A stretch of 47,451 nucleotides of DNA from Candidatus Rokuibacteriota bacterium (GTDB taxonomy: Bacteria; Methylomirabilota; Methylomirabilia; Rokubacteriales; CSP1-6). Every line of letters begins with the position of its first letter. Position 1 is the stretch's first letter. The stretch is taken from positions 1 through 47,451 of the forward strand of contig QHRW01000063.1 in the NCBI GenBank assembly GCA_003220265.1, given 5' to 3'. This document shows, piece after piece, positions 27,701-34,960 of this stretch. Below the pieces are notes generated by a model that was not told where the DNA came from, searched no databases, and was given only the letters and a program-made list of their open reading frames with translations. A program made the position numbers and the translations under genes.

Positions 27701-30337
27701 ATGAGGCAGGCGACCCCGTCTCCGAGCGCGCCGATCCCGGATCGCTACGAGCCCGCCGCCGTCGAGGAGCGCTGGTATCCGGAGTGGGAGAAGCGCGGCT
27801 ACTTCGGCGCCGACCCCGAGTCCACCAGGCCGCCCTACTGCATCGTGATGCCGCCGCCCAACGTCACCGGCTCGCTGCACATGGGCCACGGCTTCACCAT
27901 GACGCTGCAGGACATCCTCATTCGCATGAAGCGGATGGATGGCTTCAATGCGCTCTGGCAGCCGGGCACCGATCACGCCGGCATCGCCACGCAGGTCGTG
28001 GTCGAGCGCCAGCTCGCCGCCGAGGGCAAGAGCAAGGACGACCTCGGCCGCGAGGAGTTCGTGCGCCGCGTGTGGGCGTGGAAAGAGGAGTCGGGCGGCA
28101 CCATCATCGGCCAGCTCAAGAAGCTCGGCGCCTCCTGCGACTGGTCGCGTTTGCGCTTCACGCTGGACGACGACCTGATCCGCGCCGTCCGCGAGGCCTT
28201 CGTGCGGCTCTACGACGAGGGGCTCATCTACCGCGACGACTACATCGTCAACTGGTGCCCGCGCTGCCAGACGGTGCTCTCGGAGCTCGAGGTCGACCGC
28301 GAGGAGCGCGACGGCGAGTTCGTCTACATCAAGTACGGCCCGCTCACGCTCGGGACCGTGCGGCCGGAGACGAAGCTCGGGGACACCGGCCTCGCCGTGC
28401 ACCCGGGCGATCAGCGGTACGCGCAGTACGTCGGCCGCACGCTCGACATTCCGTCGGTGGACGGCACCATCTCGGTGAAGGTCGTCGCCGACGAGGCGGT
28501 CGATCCCGACTTCGGTACCGGCGTCATCAAGGTCACGCCCGGCCACGATCCGGTGGACTTCGAGATCGGGCGCCGCCACGGGCTGCCGGTGCGCACCGTC
28601 ATCGGCTTCGACGGCAAGATGACGGCGGCGGCCGGCAAGTACGCCGGCCTCGACCGCTTCGAGTGCCGGCGGCGCATCGTGGCCGACATGCAGGCGCTCG
28701 GGCTCATCGACCACATCGAGCCCTACCGCCACGCCGTCGGCCTCTGCTACCGCTGCAAGACCGTCGTGGAGCCGCTCGTCTCCAAGCAGTGGTACGTCAA
28801 CGTCAAGCCGCTGGCCGACGTCGCCCTCGCCGCCGCGCACGACGGGCGCATCACGATCATCCCGGCCGGCTGGACGAAGACCTACGACCAGTGGATGGAG
28901 AACATCCGGCCGTGGTGCATCTCGCGGCAGCTCTGGTGGGGGCATCGCATCCCGGCGTGGCACTGCGAGCGTGACGGCTCGGTGCACGTCTCGCGCACCG
29001 ACCTCACCGCGTGTCCGAGCTGCGGCGGCCCGGTGCGCCAGGACCCCGACGTGCTCGACACGTGGTTCTCCTCGGGCCTGTGGCCCTTCTCCACGCTCGG
29101 CTGGCCCGACGACACCGTCGAGCTGCGCACGTGGTACCCGACCTCGGTGCTCGTGACGGGCTTCGACATCATCTTCTTCTGGGTGGCGCGCATGGCCATG
29201 CTGGGCCTGCACTTCATGAAGGCCGAGCCGTTCCGCCACGTGTACATCCACGCCCTCGTCCGCGACGCCGAGGGCCAGAAGATGTCCAAGTCCAAGGGCA
29301 ACGTCGTCGATCCGCTGGCCATCATGGGCAAGTACGGAACGGACGCCTTCCGCTTCACGCTGGCCGCCTTCGCCGCCCAGGGGCGCGACGTCCGGATCAG
29401 CGACGAGCGCGTCGAGGGCTACCGCAACTTCGCCAACAAGCTGTGGAACGCGGCCCGCCTCGTGCTCTCCAATCTCGACGGGTACGATCCCGAGGGCGAG
29501 TCGCCGCCGGCCGGGCTGCCGGGACGCTGGCTGGAGAGCCGGCTCCACGCGACCATCCAGGGCGTGCGGGCGGCGCTCGACGCCTATCGCTTCAACGACG
29601 CCGCCGGCGCGATCTACCAGTTCGTCTGGAGCGATTTCTGCGACTGGTACCTCGAGATCGCCAAGATCTCGCTCTATCGCGCGGAGGATCCGGCCGAGCG
29701 CCAGCGCGTGCAGCACACGCTCGTGACCGTGCTGGAGGCGACGCTGCGGCTGTTGCACCCGTTCATGCCGTTCATCACCGAGGAATTGTGGCAGCGGCTG
29801 CCGCACGACGGCGAGTCGATCATGGTGGCCGCCTATCCGAAGGCCTCGCGCAACGGCCACGACGCCGAGGCCGAGCGCCAGATGGACGTGCTCATCCAGG
29901 CCGTCACCGCCATCCGGAACATCCGCGGCGAGATGCGGATCTCGCCGGCGCAGACGCTGAAGGCCGTCGTGAAGGTGGCCCCCGCGGACGAGCCGCTCCT
30001 GCGGGCGCATGTCACGCTCATCGAGACCCTCGCCCGGGCCCGGGTGACGATCGACCCCGCCGCCACGCGCCCGCGCGCCTCGGCGCTCGGCGTTCTCGGC
30101 CGCTCGGAGATCTACGTCGAGCTGGAAGGCCTGGTGGATCTCGCCGCCGAGCGGCAGCGCCTCGAGAAGGAGATCAAGCGGATCGCGGACGCCATCGCCT
30201 TCACGCGCGGCAAGCTGGCGCGCCCCGACTTCACGGAGAAGGCCCCGGTCGAGATCGTGGACAAGGAGCGCGAGAAGCTGGCCGAGCAAGAGGCGCTCCA
30301 CGCCAAGCTCGTGGCCAGCCTGAGCTGGGTGGGATGA
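27701..30337 (+). CDS. valS: Valyl-tRNA synthetase
   Basis: The 878-aa class Ia synthetase has PPPNVTGSLHMGHGF with the HIGH-type motif HMGH at 60-63, an editing domain (about 190-340: VRPETKLGDTGLAVHPGD, DFGTGVIKVTPGHDPVDFEIG), KMSKSKGNVVDP with KMSKS at 527-531, an anticodon-binding domain and a C-terminal coiled-coil arm (DLAAERQRLEKEIKRIADAI), which is characteristic of ValRS. Length is normal. It charges tRNA-Val and edits mischarged threonine. The stop overlaps the birA start (ATGA at 30334-30337). Confidence 0.97.
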   Translation: MRQATPSPSAPIPDRYEPAAVEERWYPEWEKRGYFGADPESTRPPYCIVMPPPNVTGSLHMGHGFTMTLQDILIRMKRMDGFNALWQPGTDHAGIATQVVVERQLAAEGKSKDDLGREEFVRRVWAWKEESGGTIIGQLKKLGASCDWSRLRFTLDDDLIRAVREAFVRLYDEGLIYRDDYIVNWCPRCQTVLSELEVDREERDGEFVYIKYGPLTLGTVRPETKLGDTGLAVHPGDQRYAQYVGRTLDIPSVDGTISVKVVADEAVDPDFGTGVIKVTPGHDPVDFEIGRRHGLPVRTVIGFDGKMTAAAGKYAGLDRFECRRRIVADMQALGLIDHIEPYRHAVGLCYRCKTVVEPLVSKQWYVNVKPLADVALAAAHDGRITIIPAGWTKTYDQWMENIRPWCISRQLWWGHRIPAWHCERDGSVHVSRTDLTACPSCGGPVRQDPDVLDTWFSSGLWPFSTLGWPDDTVELRTWYPTSVLVTGFDIIFFWVARMAMLGLHFMKAEPFRHVYIHALVRDAEGQKMSKSKGNVVDPLAIMGKYGTDAFRFTLAAFAAQGRDVRISDERVEGYRNFANKLWNAARLVLSNLDGYDPEGESPPAGLPGRWLESRLHATIQGVRAALDAYRFNDAAGAIYQFVWSDFCDWYLEIAKISLYRAEDPAERQRVQHTLVTVLEATLRLLHPFMPFITEELWQRLPHDGESIMVAAYPKASRNGHDAEAERQMDVLIQAVTAIRNIRGEMRISPAQTLKAVVKVAPADEPLLRAHVTLIETLARARVTIDPAATRPRASALGVLGRSEIYVELEGLVDLAAERQRLEKEIKRIADAIAFTRGKLARPDFTEKAPVEIVDKEREKLAEQEALHAKLVASLSWVG

Positions 30338-31068
30338 CGGCCCCCACCGCGGCGCCGGCCATCGTGCGCTGCGGCCGCGTCGATTCCACGCAGGCGATCG
30401 TCTTCGCGCTCGCCGCCGACGGCGCGCCCGACCGGACGGTCGTCGTCGCGGAGTCCCAGGCCGCCGGCCGTGGGCGGCGCGGTCGCGTCTGGCAGGACGA
30501 GCCGGGCGCCAGCCTGCTGACCTCCATCCTGCTGCGTCCGCGCCTGGCGCCGGCCCAGCTTCCCACGCTCTCGCTCACGGCCGGCGTGGCCGTCGCCGAG
30601 GCGCTCGCCAGCGCCGCCGGCCTCGCACCTCGCCTCAAGTGGCCCAACGACGTGCTGGTGGACGGCCGCAAGCTGGCCGGCATCCTGCTGGAAAGCCGTC
30701 TGAGCTCCGCCCCGGCGGCGTCAGCGTGTGTCGTCGCGCTCGGCATCGGGATCAACGTGGCCCAGCGCGCCTTTCCCCCGGAGCTGGCCGAGCACGCGAC
30801 CTCCGTGCGCCTCGCCGGCGGCGGCGACCTCGACCGCGACGTCCTCCTCGTCGCGTTGCTGGAGGCGCTCGATCGTTGGCGTGCGCGGCTGGAGAGCGAG
30901 GGCTTCGCGCCGGTGCGGACGCGCTGGCGCTCGCTGGCCGACACGCTGGGCCGGACGGTCTCCGTGGACGGCGTGACGGGCGTGGCCGTCGACGTGGACG
31001 ACGACGGCGCCCTGCTGGTGGACGAGGGCGGCCGGCGCCGGCGCGTGGTCGCCGGCGACGTGGGCTGA
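30334..31068 (+). CDS. birA: Biotin--[acetyl-CoA carboxylase] ligase
   Basis: The 244-aa protein has the biotin protein ligase core: RVDSTQAI, the biotinoyl-AMP loop AESQAAGRGRRGRVWQ, LKWPNDVLVDGRKLAGILLES and GIGINV, followed by a small C-terminal SH3-like domain (RTVSVDGVTGVAVDVDDDGALLVD). No N-terminal helix-turn-helix is present, so it is a class I (non-repressor) ligase. It attaches biotin to the AccB carrier of acetyl-CoA carboxylase; another subunit gene, accA, lies at 38883. It overlaps valS by four bases and is followed by coaX three bases on, a frequent pairing. Confidence 0.93.
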   Translation: MTAPTAAPAIVRCGRVDSTQAIVFALAADGAPDRTVVVAESQAAGRGRRGRVWQDEPGASLLTSILLRPRLAPAQLPTLSLTAGVAVAEALASAAGLAPRLKWPNDVLVDGRKLAGILLESRLSSAPAASACVVALGIGINVAQRAFPPELAEHATSVRLAGGGDLDRDVLLVALLEALDRWRARLESEGFAPVRTRWRSLADTLGRTVSVDGVTGVAVDVDDDGALLVDEGGRRRRVVAGDVG

Positions 31069-31071
31069 GCG

Positions 31072-31842
31072 ATGCTGCTCGTCATCGAGGTCGGCAACAC
31101 CAACACCAAGATCGGCGTCTACGAGGGGCCGCGGCTGCTCGGCTCCTGGCGGCTCACCAGCCGGCGCGAGCAGACGGCCGACGAGTACGGCCTCTTCATC
31201 GAGACGCTCCTGCGCACGCGCGGCTTCGCGCCGTCGTCCATCACCGGCGTGGCCATCTCCAACGTGGTGCCGCCCGTGCAGCAGACGCTCGAGTGGATGT
31301 GCGAGCAGTACTTCGGCGTCGCGCCCTTCACCGTCGAGCCCGGCGTCAACACGCCGATCCCGCTCGAGGTCGACGAGCCGCGCCAGGTGGGCGCCGACCG
31401 CGTGGTGAAGGCGGTCGCCGCCGTCACCCTCTGGGGCCCGCCGCTGATCGTGATCGACTTCGGCACCGCCACCACGTTCGACTGCATCAACACGCGCGGC
31501 GCCTTCATCGGCGGCGCCATCGCGCCCGGCATCTCGACGGCCTCCGACGCCCTCCTCAACCGGGCCGCCCGGCTCTTCCGCGTGGAGCTCGTCCGGCCGA
31601 AGGACGCCATCGGCCGCGACACCGTCTCCAACATCCAGTCGGGCATCGTCTACGGCTGGGCGGGCCTGGTCGACGGCATCGTCGAGCGGATGAAGGCGGA
31701 GATGGATGGGACCCCCCGGGTGATCGCCACCGGGGGGCAGGCCGGGCTCATCGCCAACGTGGCCCGCTCGATCCAGGACGTCCACGAGCACCTGGCCTTC
31801 GAGGGCCTGCGCCTGCTCTGGGAGCGCGCCCATCCGTCGTGA
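31072..31842 (+). CDS. coaX: Type III pantothenate kinase
   Basis: The 256-aa protein carries the CoaX motifs: N-terminal phosphate loop LLVIEVGNTNTKIGVYEG, GADRVVKAVAA-like binding motif (QVGADRVVKAVA), DFGTATTFDCIN and GGAIAPGIS. It phosphorylates pantothenate, the first step of CoA synthesis; unlike CoaA it needs a monovalent cation and is not inhibited by CoA. Length is typical (about 255 aa). It follows birA closely and ends an operon; a promoter begins 26 bases behind its stop. Confidence 0.95.
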   Translation: MLLVIEVGNTNTKIGVYEGPRLLGSWRLTSRREQTADEYGLFIETLLRTRGFAPSSITGVAISNVVPPVQQTLEWMCEQYFGVAPFTVEPGVNTPIPLEVDEPRQVGADRVVKAVAAVTLWGPPLIVIDFGTATTFDCINTRGAFIGGAIAPGISTASDALLNRAARLFRVELVRPKDAIGRDTVSNIQSGIVYGWAGLVDGIVERMKAEMDGTPRVIATGGQAGLIANVARSIQDVHEHLAFEGLRLLWERAHPS

Positions 31843-31867
31843 CGCGGCCGCAGCAGCCGCCGGGTCG

Positions 31868-31896
31868 TTGACACCCTTGGTGGCCGCCGGTATACT
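31868..31896 (+). promoter_or_regulatory. Strong sigma-70 promoter before guaB3
   Basis: Perfect TTGACA (31868-31873) and TATACT (31891-31896) with a 17-base spacer: the best promoter match in the window. The predicted start is near 31903, giving a leader of about 85 nt. Confidence 0.8.
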
Positions 31897-31902
31897 GCCC
31901 GC

Positions 31903-31987
31903 TAAATCTAGTGGGTGGCGGCAAAGCGATCCCCATATTTAGGGATCAGGCGGGGAACCGAAGTAGGGCGAAGGGGGAGAACGACGC
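31903..31987 (+). ncRNA. Candidate structured 5' leader of guaB3-guaA
   Basis: The leader contains a 6-bp hairpin, GATCCC (31928-31933) and GGGATC (31942-31947) with an 8-nt AU-rich loop, flanked by GGCGGCAAAGC before and AGGCGGGGAACCG after. CCCGC (31898-31902) could pair with GCGGG (31950-31954) if transcription starts slightly upstream. A GGGGGAG ribosome site (31973-31979) and ATG 31988 follow. It matches no riboswitch class I can confirm. The boundary assumes the predicted transcription start. Confidence 0.35.
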
Positions 31988-33148
31988 ATGGGGATGTGGG
32001 TCGGACGCGGGCGCAAGGCGAGGGCGACGTACGGCTTCGATGATATCGCGCTCGTCCCGGGTGCCCTGACGGTCAATCCCAACGAAGTGGACATCTCCTG
32101 GGAGCTCTGCGGCCATCGCTACGAGATCCCGATCATTGCCGCGGCCATGGACGGGGTGGTGGGCCCCAAGCTGGCGATCGAGATGGGCCGGCTGGGGGGC
32201 CTGGCCGTCCTCAACCTCGAGGGCGTCTTCTCCCGCTACGCGAACCCAGAGGACGTGCTCGAGCGCATCGTGTCGGCCAGCCAGGAAGAAGCCACCAGGA
32301 TCATCCAGTCGATCTACGGCGAGCCGATCAAGGAAGAGCTGATCCACCAGCGCATCCGCGAGATCAAGAAGGGTGGCGGCCCCGCGGTGGTGTCCTCCAT
32401 CCCGCAGCGGGCCGAGCGCTTTGCCCAGATCGCCCAGGAGGCGGGCGCCGACATCTTCGTGGTGCAGTCCACGGTCACCACGGCGCGGCACATCGCCACC
32501 GAGTACACGCCGGTGGACTTCCGCAAGCTGAAGAAGCAGCTCGCCATCCCGCTCATCATCGGCAACTGCGTCACCTACGAGGCGTGCCTCGAGCTGATGG
32601 ACACCGGCATCGACGGCCTCCTGATCGGCGTCGGGCCCGGCGCGGCCTGCACGAGCCGCGAGGTGCTGGGCCTCGGCGTCCCCCAGGTGACGGCCACCGC
32701 GGACGCGGCGGCGGCGCGCGATCAGTACTACAAGACGCGCGGCCGCTACGTGCCCGTCATCACCGACGGCGGCATGACGACGGGCGGCGACGTGTGCAAG
32801 GCCTTCGCGGCCGGCGCCGACGCCGTGATGATCGGCTCGGCCTTCGCCCGCGCCGTCGAGGCGCCCGGGCGCGGCTACCACTGGGGCATGGCCACCCCCC
32901 ACGCCAACCTGCCGCGCGGCACTCGCATCCGGGTGGGCGTGGCCGGCACGCTCGAGCAGATCCTGTTCGGGCCGGCCTTCACCGAAGACGGCACCCTCAA
33001 CCTCGTGGGCGCCATCCGCACCTGCATGGGCTCCGTCGGCGCGCAGAGCATCCGCGAGCTGCAGCAGACGGAGCTGATCATCGCGCCGACGATCAAGACG
33101 GAGGGCAAGGTCTTCCAGCAGGCGCAGAAGCTGGGGCGGCCGCGGTAG
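31988..33148 (+). CDS. guaB3: GuaB3-type IMP dehydrogenase/GMP reductase family protein
   Basis: The 386-aa (beta/alpha)8-barrel enzyme has the IMPDH/GMPR core: [22 protein letters not shown], the active-site loop [15 protein letters not shown] with catalytic Cys221, and [30 protein letters not shown]. It lacks the CBS (Bateman) pair that interrupts normal GuaB, and its N- and C-termini match the GuaB3 subgroup of actinobacteria and cyanobacteria. From memory, GuaB3 enzymes have been reported to act as GMP reductases; classical annotation is IMP dehydrogenase. The pairing with guaA suggests a role in GMP supply, but direction cannot be read from sequence. It has its own strong promoter and short leader, and guaA follows 11 bases after the stop. 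Confidence 0.88.
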   Translation: MGMWVGRGRKARATYGFDDIALVPGALTVNPNEVDISWELCGHRYEIPIIAAAMDGVVGPKLAIEMGRLGGLAVLNLEGVFSRYANPEDVLERIVSASQEEATRIIQSIYGEPIKEELIHQRIREIKKGGGPAVVSSIPQRAERFAQIAQEAGADIFVVQSTVTTARHIATEYTPVDFRKLKKQLAIPLIIGNCVTYEACLELMDTGIDGLLIGVGPGAACTSREVLGLGVPQVTATADAAAARDQYYKTRGRYVPVITDGGMTTGGDVCKAFAAGADAVMIGSAFARAVEAPGRGYHWGMATPHANLPRGTRIRVGVAGTLEQILFGPAFTEDGTLNLVGAIRTCMGSVGAQSIRELQQTELIIAPTIKTEGKVFQQAQKLGRPR

Positions 33149-33153
33149 GGGAG
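33147..33153 (+). promoter_or_regulatory. Shine-Dalgarno before the guaA CTG start
   Basis: AGGGGAG overlaps the guaB3 stop and lies six bases before CTG 33160. No ATG, GTG or TTG in the guaA frame is near, so the site supports CTG as start. Confidence 0.6.
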
Positions 33154-33159
33154 CGTCCC

Positions 33160-34950
33160 CTGAACCAGATCGTCGTTCTTAACGCGGGCGGCCAGTACTG
33201 TCATCTCATCGCCCGCCGCATCCGGGAGCTGGGCGTGCACGCCGTGGTGGCCGACATCGATCGGCCGGCGTGCGAGCTCAAGGGGTCGCGCGGAATCATC
33301 ATCTCGGGTGGCCCCGCGAGCGTCATTGAGCCTACGTCGCCTGCGGTCGATCCCGAGATCTACACGCTGAACATTCCGGTCCTGGGGATTTGTTATGGCC
33401 ATCAGCTCATGGCCAAGGATCTCGGGGGCATCACCTCGGTATCGCGGGGCACCGTCAAGGAGTACGGACAGTCTTCGCTGACCTGCGAGAAAACCGTGAT
33501 CTTCAGGGATGTTCCCGATCGCCCGATCACAGTTTGGATGAGCCACGGGGATACCGTGACCGCGCCGCCCAAGGGGTTCACGACTATCGGCGCAACGGAC
33601 GACTGTAAGGTCGCGGCGATGCAGGACCTAGATCGGCGGCTCTTCGGCCTGCAGTTCCACCCGGAGGTCGTCCACACCGAGTTCGGCACGGAGATCTATC
33701 GCAACTTCGTCTTCGACGTCTGCGGGTGCACGGCCGACTGGGACCCCCGCGCGCGGGTCGAGCAGGTGATGGCCGACGTCCGGCGCCAGGCAGGCGACCG
33801 CAAGGTGTTCTTCCTGATCAGCGGCGGCGTCGATTCCACCGTGGCCTTCTACTGCTGCTATCGCGCCCTCGGCCCCGGCCGCGTGCTCGGCCTCTACGTG
33901 GACACGGGCTTCATGCGGGAGGGCGACGGCGAGGCCATCGAGCACCTCGTCCACGAGGCCGGCCGCGAGGCCATCCACGTGGCCGATCGCAGCGCGGACT
34001 TCTTCGGGCGCCTGGCCGGCGTGACGAATCCGGAGCGCAAGCGCGCGGTCATCGGCGACACCTTCCTCACCGTCCAGGAAGAGGAGTTTGCGCGGCTCGG
34101 GCTGCGCGACGACGAGTGGATGCTGGGCCAGGGGACGATCTACCCCGACACCATCGAGTCGGGCGGCGCCCGGCACGCGGCCAAGATCAAGACGCACCAC
34201 AATCGCGTCGAGCGCATCCAGGCCCTGATCGAGCAGGGCAAGGTGATCGAGCCGCTGGTAGAGCTCTACAAGGACGAGGTGCGCGTGCTGGGCGAGCAGC
34301 TCGGGCTGCCGCACGAGGTCGTGTGGCGCCATCCGTTCCCCGGGCCGGGCCTGGCCGTGCGCTGTCTCTGCGCCGAGAGCCCGGCGCCGGTCGAGCCGGC
34401 GCGCATGCCGCTGCCGGCCGGCGTCAGCGGCTGGATCGTGCCGGTGCGCACGGTCGGCGTGCAGGGCGACGAGCGCTCGTACTCCCAGCTCCTGGCGCTC
34501 GACGGGATCGCCGAGGCCGAGGCGGCCGGCGCGCTCGCGCGGCGGATCACCAACGAGCACCGCACGCTCAACCGCGTGGCCGTCGTCGCCTTCCGGCGCG
34601 CGGGCCGCGGCGTCGAGGGCCTGGCCATTCATGCCGCCGCGCTCACGCGTGAGCGCGTGGCGCTGCTGCGCGAGGCCGACGACCTCGTCACCCGCATCGT
34701 GCGCAAGCACGGGCTCTACGACGCCATCTGGCAATTCCCGGTGGCGCTGGTGCCGCTCGGCGCCGCGCCCGGCCGCGAAACCATCGTCCTGCGGCCCGTC
34801 AACTCACGCGACGGCATGACGGCCGACTTCGCCCGCCTGGCGCCGGCCGTTCTCGACGAGCTCGCCGCGTCACTCGGCGGACTGGACCGCGTGGACGTCG
34901 TGCTGTACGACGTCACCAACAAGCCCCCGGCCACCATCGAGCTCGAGTAA
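33160..34950 (+). CDS. guaA: GMP synthase (glutamine-hydrolysing), CTG start
   Basis: The 596-aa protein converts XMP to GMP. Residues 1-190 are the class I glutaminase: VVLNAGGQYCHLIARRIREL, GICYGHQL with Cys78, and LQFHPEV with His167 and Glu169. The ATP pyrophosphatase follows with P-loop SGGVDST (221-227) and GQGTIYPDTIES; the C-terminal dimerisation domain ends NKPPATIELE. Homology to family N-termini places the start at 33160, which is CTG; AGGGGAG sits six bases before it. The next in-frame GTG (33235) would remove part of the glutaminase fold. It is about 70 residues longer than E. coli GuaA (525 aa), mainly in the C-terminal part. The glutaminase half uses many A/T-ending codons (gat, tgt, att, gtt, cta), unlike its neighbours. 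Confidence 0.93.
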   Translation: MNQIVVLNAGGQYCHLIARRIRELGVHAVVADIDRPACELKGSRGIIISGGPASVIEPTSPAVDPEIYTLNIPVLGICYGHQLMAKDLGGITSVSRGTVKEYGQSSLTCEKTVIFRDVPDRPITVWMSHGDTVTAPPKGFTTIGATDDCKVAAMQDLDRRLFGLQFHPEVVHTEFGTEIYRNFVFDVCGCTADWDPRARVEQVMADVRRQAGDRKVFFLISGGVDSTVAFYCCYRALGPGRVLGLYVDTGFMREGDGEAIEHLVHEAGREAIHVADRSADFFGRLAGVTNPERKRAVIGDTFLTVQEEEFARLGLRDDEWMLGQGTIYPDTIESGGARHAAKIKTHHNRVERIQALIEQGKVIEPLVELYKDEVRVLGEQLGLPHEVVWRHPFPGPGLAVRCLCAESPAPVEPARMPLPAGVSGWIVPVRTVGVQGDERSYSQLLALDGIAEAEAAGALARRITNEHRTLNRVAVVAFRRAGRGVEGLAIHAAALTRERVALLREADDLVTRIVRKHGLYDAIWQFPVALVPLGAAPGRETIVLRPVNSRDGMTADFARLAPAVLDELAASLGGLDRVDVVLYDVTNKPPATIELE

Positions 34951-34960
34951 CCTTTCCCTC

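Noticed and set aside
31911..31962. GEMM (cyclic di-GMP) riboswitch before guaB3
   Set aside because: A few words (GCAAAGC, GCGGGGAACCG) resemble the 3' half of the motif, but the 5' half and tetraloop-receptor arrangement are missing.
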